This document shows positions 21,475 to 34,124 of a stretch of DNA of 64,000 nt, one piece after another (the stretch's first letter is position 1; each line of letters begins with the position of its first letter). The DNA comes from Cytospora piceicola (lineage: Eukaryota; Ascomycota; Sordariomycetes; Diaporthales; Cytosporaceae): the NCBI GenBank assembly GCA_023375675.1, contig JALQBC010000023.1, positions 558,001 through 622,000 of the forward strand. The letters run 5' to 3'. The position numbers were made by a program, and so were the translations under genes. The notes beneath the pieces are model-generated. The model searched no databases, was not told the origin of the DNA, and saw nothing but the letters and a program-made list of their open reading frames with translations.

Positions 21475-22634
21475 ATGGCATCCACGGAACAAAAGACCCT
21501 TTTCCTCCTCGGCCCAGGCCTCGTCGGTGGTTCGCTTCTGCTAAAGCTCAAGGAAGTGCGGCCGGACCTGAAGCTCCACGCCCTCACGCGCAGGGACGAC
21601 CAGGCCGCCGAGCTCAAGCAGCAGGGAATCGAGCCCATCCGCGGCTCACTTGAGGACTCCAGCATTATCAAGGAGTGGGTAGCCAAGAGCGACATCATCA
21701 TCCACGCGGCCTCGGCCGACGACGAGAAGAGCGCCTTCGCCGTCGTCGAGGGCCTCAAGGCGCGGCCCAAGGGCTCAAAGCGGGCCATATACATCCAGAC
21801 GAGCGGCAACGACGAGCTGGTCCACTCTGCAAAGGGCATGGCCGCGAAGTCTATTGAGGAGAAGACCCTTTCGGACCTGCACCTGACGGACGAGGAGATA
21901 GACGCGCGGATCCAGGAGGATGCGTATCACCGCCATGTCGATGGGCCCTTGAGGAAGACGATCCTCAACCCCGAGAAGGAGAAGGAGTACAACGTCGTCT
22001 CCAGCCTCATGATGCCCCCTCTCATCTACGGCATCGGTTCCGCCCCGTGGTACCGGATCTCCATCCAGACTCCAATGCTTACGAGCTACATGATGAAGAA
22101 CGGACTTGTCACGCTGCCCGATGGACATCCTGGTGCTTGGAATTGCGTCTGGATTCACGACCTCGTGGACCAGTACGTGGTACTCCTGCAGCACCTAGAG
22201 AGACTGGAACCAGGACAGCAGAAAACGCATTATGTCTTCCCCTCTGAGAAGAAGCCTTTCCTGTGGAAGGAGCACTTCGATGCTGTGGCGGGCGAGCTGA
22301 AGAGATTGGGCCACCCCGCGGCAAAGTTGAACGGTGGTGAGCCCAGGTTATTGAACTCCAAGGAGGAATTCAAGGAGTTCATGGGAGGAAAGGAGAACAA
22401 CTACGCCGAGTGCTTCAGCAGTCTCGTATATGGGAAGGAGAACAGCTCCACCAGCCCTGAGTAAGTAGCTCCCCTGGCCCTGGGGTGGTTTGACACGCCC
22501 TTCGTGATATACCCAAACTTACTTTACACAGTCTCACGGCGAGTCTCGGATTTCAACACAAGGCGAAAGGTGTCGTTGACAGTATCGTGAATGGAAAGGA
22601 GTTGGAGGACTTCATCAAGAAGCAGATCAACTAG
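21475..22634 (+). CDS. NAD(P)-binding Rossmann-fold (atypical SDR) protein, 362 aa
   Basis: Exon 1 is 21475-22460 and exon 2 is 22532-22634. The GTAAGT donor and ACACAG acceptor splice SPE-D to LTASLGFQHKAKG. The N-terminus has the dinucleotide motif LFLLGPGLVGGSLL (GxGxxG). An HALTRR strand end and DIIIHAAS follow, as in atypical short-chain dehydrogenases that act like epimerases or reductases. A segment IYIQTSGND is in the position of the SDR active-site serine, and VSSLMMPPLIYGIGSAPW matches the PxxIYG motif of NAD-dependent epimerase-like proteins. There is no signal peptide, so it is probably cytosolic. The substrate is unknown. NmrA-type regulators are an alternative but lack the extended LIYG region. 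Confidence 0.85.
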
Positions 22635-23574
22635 GGGCGGGATGCTAAATCTGCTGCGTCCAATATGTTTACATGTGTACTTGAATTAGTTCGAGACCAT
22701 GGTCAACACTTACAGAGGACATCAGGGGCCGATATATACGTCGGTGTCTTATTTTGAGTTGGTCGGTGGATGACAATCGGCATGGCGGTCAGAGACCTCC
22801 CTTCACCCACATGTATCTGTATCTGTCCACTTCGACTGTGCTACAGCGTTGGAATACTTGAACGCAAGGTGCTCAATATTGAACAACTTACGTGCGGAGA
22901 ATGCCGCGTAAAACTGTTTCATGTATGCAGCTGGTAGTCCGACCTGAGCAGTGCGGCACTTCATGAAAATGAAAACGCGGACGCGCCACCATCACGTCTC
23001 GTGTTACCCGCGCCATTACGACGGACACAACGTCCATGAACTTTGAAGAAAGCTTTCTAACATCGCCAAGTTGTTCCAAGTGAATATCACGGGATATTCT
23101 GTCTAGGCAAACATCCTTTACCACGATGTAACCGCAGGTGCAATAGTAACATCAACGTTCCGGAGATATGGCGGAAGACTGTCTTGTGTCTAGCCTGGCC
23201 ACTGTTTTTTCTTAGCCGAGGATCACGCAACGCGAGTTGGCACACCTTGCTAGGGATCATCGCGGCGGGAGTCCTGGACCGATTTTCCAGTCTGAAGACA
23301 GTAGTTGGCCATACTTGAGAATACATATAAGTGATCAGATGCTACAAAACGAGCACAGCTCACTGCAACCGTTTTGAGACTTTGAGACGTTGTATGTAAT
23401 TCGGGCGATGCTGACTAACATTATGTGAGTGGGTCTAATCCCGATGATGATTGGCTCGCTTGCGAACATGACCATCGAGAAGCTTGCAATTTGAAATGCG
23501 AGGCATCTGAGCCATCTCTCAGCTCACTCAAGATTCTCACTTCATTCAGCCTTTGAAGGAGGGAAGATGTGCAT
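22635..23574. other. Intergenic, promoter of lipoate ligase gene
   Basis: No coding signal on either strand. Confidence 0.5.
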
Positions 23575-24948
23575 ATGGCCTCCCTGAGCCGCCGGATGAC
23601 ATGGCGCGTCCAACTACAACTACAGACACGCTCGACATGCATTTGGGCCTCTCAGCAGCAGCACCTGCATATGAGATGCGTCTCCTCGGCCAGTACCGGT
23701 AGCAGCAGCAGCTGGCACACGCAGACCTCGCTCCCGTCGAGCCGCGTGCAGGTCTACACCTCGCGCAGCCGCGACCCCTACCTCAACCTCTCAGCCGAGC
23801 ACTTCCTGCTGCAGAAGTCGCACCCGGACTCCACCGTCCTCTTCCTCTACGCCAACGACCCGTGCATCGTCATCGGCCGGAACCAGAACCCCTGGCTGGA
23901 GGTCAACCTCGGCCTCCTGGAGCGCTTCCGCGCCAGGGCCGGCGGCCGCGGCGACGGCGACGCCACCGCCACCAGCGACGTGTCCCTCGTGCGGCGGCGC
24001 TCCGGCGGCGGGGCCGTGTTCCACGACGCGGGCAACGTCAACTACAGCGTCATCTGCCCCCCCGCGGCGTTCGACCGCAACAAGCACGCCGAGATGGTGG
24101 TGCGCGCGCTCCGGGGCCTGGGCGTGGCGACGGCGCGCGTGAACGAGCGGCACGACATCGTCGTGGACGCCGACGGGGCCGGCGCCACGTTCAAGGTCTC
24201 CGGGTCGGCGTACAAGCTGACGCGCCTGCGGTCCCTGCACCACGGCACGTGCCTGCTCAACTCGCCCAACCTGGGGGACATCGGCCGGCTGCTGCGGTCG
24301 CCGGCCGAGCCGTACGTCAAGGCGCGCGGGGTGGAGAGCGTGCGGAGCCGGATCCGGAACGTCGGGCTTTCGAATGAGGAGTTCATCGAGGCTGTGAAGG
24401 AGGAGTTTGGGGCTATGTATGGTGGCCCCGATGTTGAGGTGGATCTAGGTGAGGGCCGGGACGCGCCGGACTTTGCTCATGAGCAGATTCAAAAGGGGTA
24501 TAGGGAACTGACGGTGCGTACTCTTCTCAACCAAGAGAATCTGGGAACCCTGCGGCTGACACAGTTTTGCGCCTTGTAGTGTCGTGACTGGATCTACAAC
24601 CAGACGCCACAGTTCACCTTCTCTACCTATCCCACAGAGGAAGACCCCAGGGAGAGGCCACCCCTGCCTGCAGGCGTGCCTGAAGACGTAAGTGACTCCT
24701 CTGTCCAGTGTTTCCTTATCGCTCAGACTAACGATAATATCGATGGCTCGTAGTTCCGAGCAAACATCATAGCAAGACATGGTCAAATCCAAGAGGCAGA
24801 TCTGTCCGGGCTGGATGGCGGCTCCCTTGAAGGCCAAAACCTACACGCAATCACGGACTGGCGACAGGTCCTGCAGACAGGAAACAGCACCGCGTTGGAA
24901 AATGTCGGCCGCTGGTTCAACGATCTTTTCGGCACCAATGTAAAATGA
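23575..24948 (+). CDS. Mitochondrial lipoate-protein ligase A family, 413 aa
   Basis: Three exons: 23575-24513, 24580-24687 and 24754-24948, all phase 0 (GTGCGT and GTAAGT donors; TTGTAG and CTCGTAG acceptors). The ATG at 23575 begins [20 protein letters not shown], a mitochondrial presequence. The catalytic domain has [36 protein letters not shown] (lipoate/ATP binding) and [12 protein letters not shown] with the lysine typical of the family. The last exon holds a small C-terminal part ending [11 protein letters not shown]. These enzymes attach or transfer lipoate to E2 subunits and H protein (yeast Aim22/Lip3 class). The central exon is extremely GC-rich (23.9-24.3 kb). Its 3' end converges on vps11 with only 123 bases between stop codons. 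Confidence 0.9.
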
Positions 24949-25071
24949 AAAGTTGTAGGATACTTCTGCATTGCAGCAGCATGCGCCATGGACATAATCT
25001 CGTGATACACCCCCATCCCCAACTCCACAAGGAACCTCACCACCCCTCTCACTTCCTGGAATCCACGTAGC

Positions 25072-28000
25072 TCACTCCACATTCTGCTGCACGTCCATAA
25101 CACCCCGTCCAAACCACCCCGCCACCGTAACAAACCGGTCCTCACTCCGCTCAAGCTCATCCTTGAACAATTCATGCCTGTCCGCATTCTCCTCCTGGCC
25201 CTTCTTGATCGCCCTGATCGTGGCATTGTTCTGCGCGCACAGCGGGCACTCGCTCTCGACGCCGTCCCCGCCCCGCAGGCACCGCTGGTGGAAACTATGT
25301 TTGCACAGGAAGTGCACGGCCGGCAGGTCCAGCATCTGCGTGCACACGGGGCACCGCGTCGCCTGGAACACGGCCGGCTTGGACCCCAGGTCGGCCATCT
25401 CCTGCCGGCGCTGCTCGGTTTCCGACCGGAAGCCCGCCACGCGCCGACGGTTGGAGGCGATGTCCTTGCGCTCCCGCTCGATTGTGTCGTGGAGGTAGGG
25501 CTTGATCATACCCATTGTCGCGACGGCGTTTTTGGAGAGCATTTGGACGACTTGCAGGGGCGCCATGAGACCGTCTTTGTCGATTCGGTTGATGACGTTT
25601 CTTAGCTCGTCAAGGCCTGCTTCGTCAAGTACGCGAGAGTCTGAGGTCAAGTATGCCAGGGCGGCGGGGTATAGAGATGGTTCTTGTGGGCCATACTTCC
25701 GGAGGGCTTTCATCGCGCCCCGGGTGTCCTTTGCGGACGTGTATGAACGAAATATGTCTGAAAGGAGACCGGCTTGCTCCTTCACCAGTGTTGTTCCGTC
25801 TTGGAAGTCAGATAGGTGCGAGAGTAGCAACACGTTAGAGTGTTCTATGGGTACCCCTCGACCTTCAATGAGGTTCTTGGCTTTCTGTTCCCATTGTTCG
25901 CGATCGTGTTCGCTTTTTACTTCTGTAGATTTGTGCAGGTACATCTCAAAGAGTGTCGTGTAAAGGTCGGCCTTGTTTTCATCCGATATGCTTTCATCCT
26001 CGAGACATGCTTCTAAGAAGACAATAAACTCATCGGGGTGGTCGATAAACGATGAGAATGCAGTACGCGGTGGGGGTGGCGTGTATTTCGGAGGTGGTGC
26101 ATCGTCGGTTTCAATAACGGCCGCGGAATCGCTGACGGTTTGTTGCAGGTTTCCTTGTGTTGGGGGCGACGCGACTGCAGCTGAGTTCATGTAAGGTAGA
26201 GGCAGGAGGTTGGAGAGATTTTGGACGGCATTCGCTGCACCAGCAGCGAATCCTCCTCCACCACCAGACGTCGGCGTCTCAATTGTGACGGCACGACGCA
26301 TTCTCGGTCGGTAGTTGCCCATATAGTAGTCGATGAACATCTGTGTGGCACCTTTCGGGCAATGCTCGATGAGCACCCGAGCATATTTCATTAAACAGGG
26401 ATAAGCCTGGACCGGGTCAGCATTTTGCAGTCTTGATGAGGGGTGGGGTGTTTACTGTATCTGGATCGAGGTGCCATATAAAGTTAAGCGCCTCGTTGTA
26501 ATTCTTCAAATCCTCTATGAGGATATCAACAACTAAGTCGTTCTCGCCGTGCTTCTTAGCCAGGTAAGCGGCCTGCTCGAAATAGCCACCTTGCCTGCAC
26601 ATCGTGATAGCGGTGTCCAGGTCGAATTTGAGCTCTCCGGGCTGCTTGATAAATTTCTCCAGCTTCTCGATATCTTTCAACTTGGCATAGCAGTTCAAAA
26701 GCAGAGTGGTGTGGTCCGAGGTGGCCCTTCCATAATCGTGCAGCTGCTCCAAATACTCGATAAGATTGTGTATCCTTTGCGTGTCGAGGAACTTTCTGAT
26801 CACTTGTGATGGTTCCGTGTTGTCGATTGCTTTGATGTATTGGGCCATGGCCAGGTCATATTCTCCCTTCTGGTACAAGTGGTCACCATACTTGCGGAAT
26901 ATGACGTTCTGTTGCTGTGCCCCTAGGCCGGCCTTCTGTGCAAGTGCTATCGCGAAAGGGTATAGGTTCCTCTGGTACAGCATGTCTAGCCTTTGCTGGA
27001 GTGTCTTCTCGTGGTACCTGTGAATCTTTCCATCCTGTGTCAAGGTGTATAGATCGCCCCACAGTTCGAAGACGCCCAGCACCTTCGAAATGAGAGTCTC
27101 GGTATGTGCAACCACCTTCAGGTCTGGCTCGAGCAGGGCGAATGTGGATGCGCTGAAAATAACATCTGCCGTGGAGCCACCAAAGCGACGGCGCATTGAA
27201 TCCGGTTCTCCCATGGAAGGCGCCGAAGCCGGTGGTGACACAACCGCAACGTAGTGTTGGTAGACTGATACAAGTTCCTTGGGTGACTCGTATGCACGAG
27301 GCGGCCCTCGTCCCTCGAGTGTATAGTAGTAGATCGCATCGTCTCTTGCAACGACAATATCCCCGGTGCTCTTGTCTACCGCCATGCATCCAACGCCACA
27401 GCCCAGATCCTCGACTGTTTTCGGTGGTTGCCCTTGTCCCTTTCCAGATATTGTCAACTTCAGTACCTTCGACACGGTCGATAGGAAAAGAGTGGTCAAT
27501 CTATCGTCGACTCTCAGCTCAACTCCGGTAATGGGCTCTTCGGACTCGTAGACGATTCGTTGTTTCGCACCGCGGTCGTTGATCAGGTCCCCTCGTATCA
27601 CCGTCACGGCGCCGTTTGCGAACCCGACTGCGATTTGGGACAGATCTTCTGTCGCAGCGAAGGCCGAGATCTGCGAAGTTGTTAGAGTTGCGTCCTCATT
27701 CTTCAGCTGTTATAAGGTACGAACAGGGAACTGTTTCCTCCCATTGTTGATCGTGACTGTACTGAGGCATGTCGGCATTCCAGTCTTTTTGACTGGCTTG
27801 TCCAGGGCCCAAACCTTCAGCACCGGCTCGCCGCTCAGATCTTCCTATTCCCGGCACCCCGTCAGTAACGTCCCTGCAATTCGCCTCTGACGGACAATAA
27901 TAGGTATATCATACTGCAACCGTAACCAGGAAGCTCGTCCCCTCGACCTGGCGCATATGCGATATCCGGACATCCTCGTGGGCCTGGAAGGTGCGCACGA

Positions 28001-28251
28001 TCTTCCAGCTGGGACCCACGATGCGTACATGGCCGTCGACGCTACCCAGGAACAGGCTGTCGGATCCGGTACAGACACTCGATATCTCGTTGCTCTCGAA
28101 AAAGGCGCGGGTATCGTCGTCGTCGGCAAGCTTGACTTGGTTGACATCGAAGAAGTCGAATGATTTCCACTATTGAAGCCGGGATATGTCAGTTCGCCCC
28201 AAGTAAAAGCAACGGGAGCAAGGGCAGTATATTCCTCACCGAGAGTGCCAT
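25072..28251 (-). CDS. vps11: Vps11/Pep5, HOPS-CORVET tethering subunit with RING-H2, 978 aa
   Basis: Five exons on the minus strand: 28251-28240, 28169-27915, 27844-27725, 27670-26456 and 26406-25072. Exon 1 is only four codons (MALS), joined to WKSFDFFDVNQVKL as expected for Vps11. Other junctions read VTVA-EDLSGEPVLKVW, KQFP-ISAFAATEDL and LDPDT-AYPCLMKYARV. The intron after KQFP has an atypical GTTCGT donor with a good CTCTAAC branch site. The domains are an N-terminal beta-propeller, a central clathrin-repeat alpha-solenoid and a C-terminal RING-H2 (CPVC to CPLC, residues ~886-925, with CKHSFHQRC). The protein acts at the vacuole and endosome in membrane fusion and is the shared core of HOPS and CORVET. 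Confidence 0.95.
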
Positions 28252-29035
28252 GTTTTCTTATGGTTGCCTCCGTGACGGGCGCCCAGGTTTCGGTCGGATA
28301 CACATGAGCCACAGGCTGCGGATGAGGGCGATAACTGATAGCGATGACGAGGGGTCGTTGTTGTCCAGCGCAGCGCCGAGAAGCTGCCGCCACAGCAGCT
28401 AAGTGAGTGGCACCCAGCTCGTGCCACAGTGGCTGAATCTGGCCCGTGCGCCACCCCCTATTTCCACTTACACGGCCTGAGTGACTGCAACGACGACTAC
28501 CTACATGTCACCGATATAACGGCAGCTGGGAACCTGTACCATCTGGACTGAAGTAAAGACTGTTCAGGTTTAGTGCTGTGTGAATCGTAATTTCCATAGA
28601 GGCTCTGATACGTCCATGTTGAATACAGATTTACACTCCAGACATTTCTTGGTAGTGTTCTTGTACTCGTGGCCAAGCAATAGGAATTCATCAGAGGCAT
28701 CTCACCTTGATGACATCGTCCGACTGCTCATTTGTCACCCATCTCCGATTACCTTGAAGCTTTCCATCTTCTCCGCTTCCCAGGTGGGTATCAGAGGTAT
28801 GCAATTTCCAAGATACCTCCTTCGCATGCCCCGTTGTGTGACTTGGTCTGATTTGAGAAAGTACAGGAAGTACCGGAATATATCTTGCACTATGTAAGTA
28901 CTGCCGACCTGTCTAGACTATTTTAATAAGGCTGTGAAACACACATAACTGATAATGAACTCGCATCAAGCAGTCTCCTTTATACAGATGCAAAACCGGA
29001 AGCATCAGCATGCCGTAGGATATCTTGCCTCCGTC
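28252..29035. other. vps11 upstream region
   Basis: Upstream of vps11 and downstream of the aldo/keto reductase gene. No protein-like frame. Confidence 0.5.
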
Positions 29036-30099
29036 CTAGAATTTGGGCAGATCCTGCTGTACAAGGTACCCATTCAAGTTGTCCAGGAATGATTCATGCT
29101 CCATACCCTTCCAAATAGCATCGATTTTCTTTTGAAGCTCCGCACTCAGAGGTCCCTTCCGGATCGCCTCCATCGAACCTCGAAGCTGGGCCGCATCCGA
29201 CGCCCCAATGATGACTCCGTCGCCCTTGCTGCCGTCGAGGATCGAATTGTGCACCACCCACCGGAACGCCATCTCCACGGCCGAGATGCCCTCCGCGCCG
29301 GCGACCTCGTGCCACTCGCCCAGCGCGGCCATCGTTGCCGGCTTGTCAGCATATAGGCTGTGATACATCTTCCCCACAAAGGTATCCGGGTCCCAGCGCC
29401 CTTTGCCGCCCCTCCTCAGCTCCTCGGGCGTCTTGGCCAGGAAGCCGCCGGCTATGGGGCTGTACGCGTAAAAACTGATGTTGTGCTCTCGGAGGATGGG
29501 GAATAGATCGGTCTCGGGGCTTCGCGCTACGGCGTTGTAGTTTCCCTGGTACACGGTGGGCAGGACAAAGTTGCGTTCTTGGCAGATGCGTATGACTTCC
29601 TTTGTCTGGTCCGGGTCGAAGTTTGACAAGCCGAAGCGCTTGAATGCACCGGCTTGGTAGAGTGAGTCGATGCCCTCAAGTGTCTCCTCGAAAGAGACCC
29701 GAGTGTCAGGGCCGTGAATGTAATACACGTCGACCTGTAATCAGAGACACAAACTGGGTCAATATGAGGATCGCTAAGAGAAAGGGCGGTCCTTTCCCAG
29801 GGAAAACATACCTGTGCAGTATCGAGCTTCTTCAAACTCTCTCGTCCGGTGGTGATCACAACATCCTTGGTCGAAGGCTCTGCCCCGGCGAACCCTGGCA
29901 ACTTTGTATGGATCGTGAACCGAGCTGAAGCACCGGCTTTTCCCAGGTATTCCTCGGATTCACCGTAGATCGCCGCGGTGTCGAGAGTCTTGATTCCCTC
30001 CTCTTCGATGATTGTTAGTACCTCCTTGACCTTCTCAGGGTCGTAGCCAATCTTGGCTTTGAAGACTGAGGCGCCGAACACGATCTCTGGAGTCGTCAT
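29036..30099 (-). CDS. Aldo/keto reductase, aflatoxin-aldehyde-reductase-like, 328 aa
   Basis: Exon 1 is 30099-29812 and exon 2 is 29734-29036. The 77-nt intron (GTATGT donor, TTACAG acceptor) joins LDTAQ to VDVYYIHGPD in phase 0. The AKR tetrad is present: Asp40 and Tyr45 in TLDTAAIYGES, Lys66 in IHTKLPG and His103 in YIHGPD. The barrel continues through GLSNFDPDQTKEV, YQGNYNA and FYAYSPIAGGFL, ending with GVIIGAS and QLRGSMEAI, which form the NADPH site. This pattern is closest to the AKR7 (aflatoxin B1 aldehyde reductase) branch, which reduces aldehydes and dialdehydes with NADPH. The length is normal and there is no targeting signal, so it is probably cytosolic. Confidence 0.92.
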
Positions 30100-31116
30100 G
30101 GTTGTTATGTACTAGTTAGGTGGTGTTTATGTATATCTAGGTATGAGATAAAGGCGTGAAAGATGACCAGAAAACCTCAGCGGTTCAGGGAAGTTGTGAG
30201 TACTCTCGTCTACAGTAGCTAAACAGTCTTGAGAGCCTCAGAATTTCATATCTATTTATAATTGATGCTGGAGCCAGTAATCGGCGTCAGAACTATCCGA
30301 ACATTGAATGTCTCGTATGTCAACTGGTCTGTTCAAGTCCGTTCACATGTCAGCACATCCCCAACCCTACAACAATTGATTTGAAATCTATATCTCCGCG
30401 ATGCGGATGTTATAGTTTCGTATAATTTGTAATATCCCTGCGTGCACGGAAGCGCAGGTACAATTATAACGCCGACCGTCACCCAGAGTTGATTGTAAAT
30501 CCACCCGTCACCCAGACTGTACCGTAATCAACCCGTCACCGCGTTGTGTGATCCATTTCGAAGGTATTCTTTGAGCTAAAGACCGAGCTGGAATCGTCAA
30601 TCTACTTAAAAGATTGATGAGAATGCTCCATCTCAGAGCTTTTGTACATGGCCATCGACCCAACCCCTTTCCAACTCCGCAAGTACCCAACCACATCGTC
30701 CAGATCTCCATGATGACGACTACCCGACTGCTCATTATTGAGTGCCGGAGGTTTCTTATTCAGTGTTCGAACACCCCGTACGTAAAGTATGGTTTGAGCC
30801 TCATTACCCTGGACATTGAAGAAGTCTTGTTCAAACTTGTCCTGCCTTCCTAAAGCCACCCTGTCTCTCAACAAAGTATGCGTCCATCTCCCTTTCCGAC
30901 GCGTGCAACGTCTCGATGTTCACGTCCGCTTTATCGTCCAATGTGGATATTTGTGCATCGTGAGAATAGTTGGTAGTGCAACAAAAGTAGGAGAAGGATT
31001 ACAAAGTGTACTATCTAATACCGTTTATGAACTCCTCACCCTGTACCCAAACAGTCGCCGTTGATCAGGCGCAGTGCTATCCCATATCCACATACGATAA
31101 ATAAACACAACCTCCC
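30100..31116. other. Intergenic, promoter of aldo/keto reductase
   Basis: A TATTTATAATTG motif near 30254-30265 is a possible TATA region for the reductase. A near-repeat CACCCAGA/CACCCGTCACCCAGA occurs at 30480-30535. No gene is recognised. Confidence 0.45.
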
Positions 31117-32870
31117 TCACTTCTCGTAGATGTTACTGTCACTGGGAAATGTTAGCTTACCTCCATACAGCTCACAAAAGGGCCAGAGCTGGGGGGCACA
31201 TCACGGAAAAGGCAGACTTACAACTTCTCTCCGAACTTCTCCCTCCCCTCCGCATCCCTGTTCACAAAGATGCTCACGCTGCACTGCCCACACACAAATT
31301 CCCCGAACCCGTCCTCCCCGATCTCCACCTCCCTGTCGCTCCACCCCAGCACGTCCGTCCACGTCTCGCCGGCGTGCACCTCGCCGACGTGCATCCTCTT
31401 GGACCCGGCGCCCGCGTTGGACAGGACCACGGCGCACCCGGACGGCCGGTCCCAGGTCCCGTAGCGCACGAAGCCGAGGCAGGTCGCGTAGTCGAAGTAG
31501 TCGGCCTGGGCGCCGTAGGCGTACAGCTTGCGCGCGAGGGTGACGCGGGGCAGGAGGCCGCCGCACGAGGGCGGGAAGGACTGCTTGTCGCCGTTGGGGT
31601 CCACGCCGTAGAGGTCGCCGTACCAGACGCAGGGGTACCCCGCGTCGCGGAGGAGGATCAGCGAGTAGGCCAGGGGCTTGAACCAGTCGGCTATGGGGGC
31701 CTCGAGGGCTTGGTAGGGCTGGGTGTCATGGTTCATTACTAGTGTCTGTGAGAGAATGGAGGGTGAGCTGCAAGTCTTGATTCACAGAATTGAGGATGTT
31801 TGAGTGAGGAGGATGGCTTACCACGGCGCAAATTGGCGCGACCTGCACCAGCGTCTGGTCGAATACTTGCCGCATGTCCGCATTGCTGGCCTGGCTGATC
31901 TGGCTGAAGTTGTACACCAGCGGTGCGTCGAATAGAGCGAATTTCCGGCCCATGCGGTCCAGGTAGTGTTCCATGTCCTCTAGGCTGTCCTTCCAGAACT
32001 CGCCGACGACAAACCAGCCTTCTCCGTAAGTTTCGTCCATCTGGGTGATGAACTTGCGTAGAAATGTCTCACTGTAATGCTTGACGGCGTCGAAACGGAA
32101 ACCCTTGAGCGGGAGCTGTGCGGCCAGCCATTTGCCCCAGTTCAGGACGTCCTCTTCGACTTCTGGGTGGTCATAGTCGAGATCGGATCCCATGAGGTAG
32201 TCACTGTGGGTCGAGCCTCAGCATGATGCCGTCTGGCTTGGAGGGAACCGACTTACTAGTTGCCCTTCTCGCTATCAACATCTCCGTTGTCAGCCCATCC
32301 CTTGCTTTTGTCGCCCATGATCTTGTAGATGGAGCTCTTTCCATTCTCCGCGTTGAAATCCACCCCACTGAAGTGGTACCAGTGATACTTCAATGAGCTG
32401 TATCTGTCCTTTCTCCCGGGAAAGTCGTAGCCAACCCATGCCTCGATCTCATACACATCACTGATGTCCTTGGTCCGGTCATCCTGATCGACCTCCTTCG
32501 CCTCGCACTTCTCCTTGTGGTCAGCCGCAAACTTGTGGTTGAGCACGGCATCCCAGTAGATACCAACGCCGTTCTGCTTGGCAGTGACGGCCATGTCAAC
32601 CAGTTCCTCCTTGGAGCCCCATTTGGTGACGACGCTGCCCTTCTGGTCGAATTCGCCCAGGTCGTACAGGTCATAGATGTCATAGCCGTTGCCCTCCTTG
32701 GAGGACCCCTTGCATGCCGGAGGGATCCAGATGTTGTCAATGCCCCAGTTCTTGAGCTGCGGAATGTGCTTCTCGAGGCGGGCCCAGTGTTTCTGGTCGG
32801 CAGGGACATACCACTCGAAGCCCTGCATCATGGTCATGTTCTCCGCCGTTGGCTGCTGTTCTTCCCCCAT
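31117..32870 (-). CDS. Intracellular alpha-amylase, GH13, 514 aa
   Basis: Four exons: 32870-32257, 32203-31822, 31745-31222 and 31141-31117. The first ATG is at 32870. Junctions read KGN-YDYLMGSDLDYD, PICAV-TLVMNHDTQ and GEK-FDSNIYEK; the last exon is only 25 nt. The GH13 catalytic set is nucleophile Asp243 in GFRFDAVKH, acid/base Glu273 in VVGEFW and Asp339 in NHDTQ. There is no signal peptide, and the N-terminus (MTMMQGFEWYVPADQKHW) matches cytosolic GH13 alpha-amylases of fungi (GH13 subfamily 5 type), some of which affect cell-wall alpha-glucan or glycogen. A stop at 31218 would end the protein eight residues earlier if the last intron were retained. Confidence 0.9.
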
Positions 32871-33512
32871 CTTGACGGGTTCTGGTGGTGGCACAGAGGA
32901 GGGACCTGAGCACGCAATTTGATGAGTTTGAATGAGATGGAGGAACAGGTGAGATCAGCGACTTTCAAAACAGGCTCAGCATTTTCTCTTGTACTATAGA
33001 AACACGGGCAAATCAGGTTTCCTCCCTGCAGTAAGCATCCCAGCTCACCACTCAGTAGCTTTGTGCTTATCAGGCCGAAGATGGAGGGGAAGGGTAGGAA
33101 AGTCGTGCGCGCTGAGGCGTCTCTTCCCATGGCCTCGTCTAGAACAAGCTGACACCTTGTAAGGTTCCTATGTCCTGGAAGCTAACCAGGTTGCCCATGC
33201 CTACTGTTTCCTAGCGGTTCCCGGGCATCTGTGAGATGACTGGATATGACTGAAGATGGAGATGAAGATGCAGCGGCTAGAAGTGAGATGGAAGTGCCGA
33301 CTGCCGTTGGAAGAAGGTTGGATGGAAGCATCCGAATATTGTCTGGGTATTGAGGGTGCATACGGGATGACGTAGTCCGTATCTGATATATTGATTGGGA
33401 CACCTCAAGTGCTTGGTGATCTCTTACTGCCAAGTGGTAATAGCTATATGAAGTAGCCGGTCACAATACAATATACTTGACACGACATTTCTGGAGCAGC
33501 CTCACAGACCAG

Positions 33513-33534
33513 TATATATATATATATATATATA
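33513..33534. repeat. (TA)11 microsatellite
   Basis: Uninterrupted TA repeat in intergenic DNA. Confidence 0.9.
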
Positions 33535-34073
33535 CATAGATTCGTGCCCAGTCTCTCCTTGCGGCTTACAGTAGACTACTTAAGTACTTAGTAGGTTAGC
33601 AAATGGTGTCAAACATGAACAATAGACGTTGAATCACGGTTGTTGCCAAGAACTGGTGGTGGTACCAACCCCAAACCTCCCCACCGTTCTCCCCAGGCCC
33701 AGGAACACCAAAGCAAGGTACCAGTAGCGTCAAAGCGCACAGGCGGGCGCACGGCCACGAGACAAAAGCCGAGACCGTTCAAGTATCTCTTCAGTGACGT
33801 CACGTGTTCTCGAGGTGTTCTGTTCTCTAGTTGGTGCACAGTACCTAGGTACATGCTAAAGTAGTAAAAGCACCCTGGCAGCCTGGCAGTCTGGGCACTC
33901 ATTCAAGGTCATCATCCGGCAAGCCAAAATCCGCATGCCGATGAAACTCAAAAACGACATCATCGTCTCAAGGACAGGAGCAAAAGAGGATTCGCGCCAG
34001 AACCGTACAGAGACTCCATATATTTATTATGTACTAGTGTATATACATCACTAATCCATCAACTGTAGCCATT

Positions 34074-34124
34074 GTTCCTTGGTTCCTTGGTTCCTTGGTT
34101 ACTTGGTTACTTGATTCCTTGGTA
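34074..34124. repeat. Minisatellite with TTGGTTCC-type 8-bp unit
   Basis: About five imperfect copies of TTGGTTCC/TTGGTTAC in tandem, in the upstream region of the 1091-aa protein gene. Confidence 0.8.

Noticed and set aside
23791..24377. Overlapping frames on both strands in very GC-rich DNA
   Set aside because: They shadow the lipoate ligase exon; the Arg/Pro/Ala-rich translations match no fold.
31149..31742. 197-codon plus-strand frame
   Set aside because: Antisense to the amylase C-terminal exon, which has clear GH13 motifs and good splice sites.
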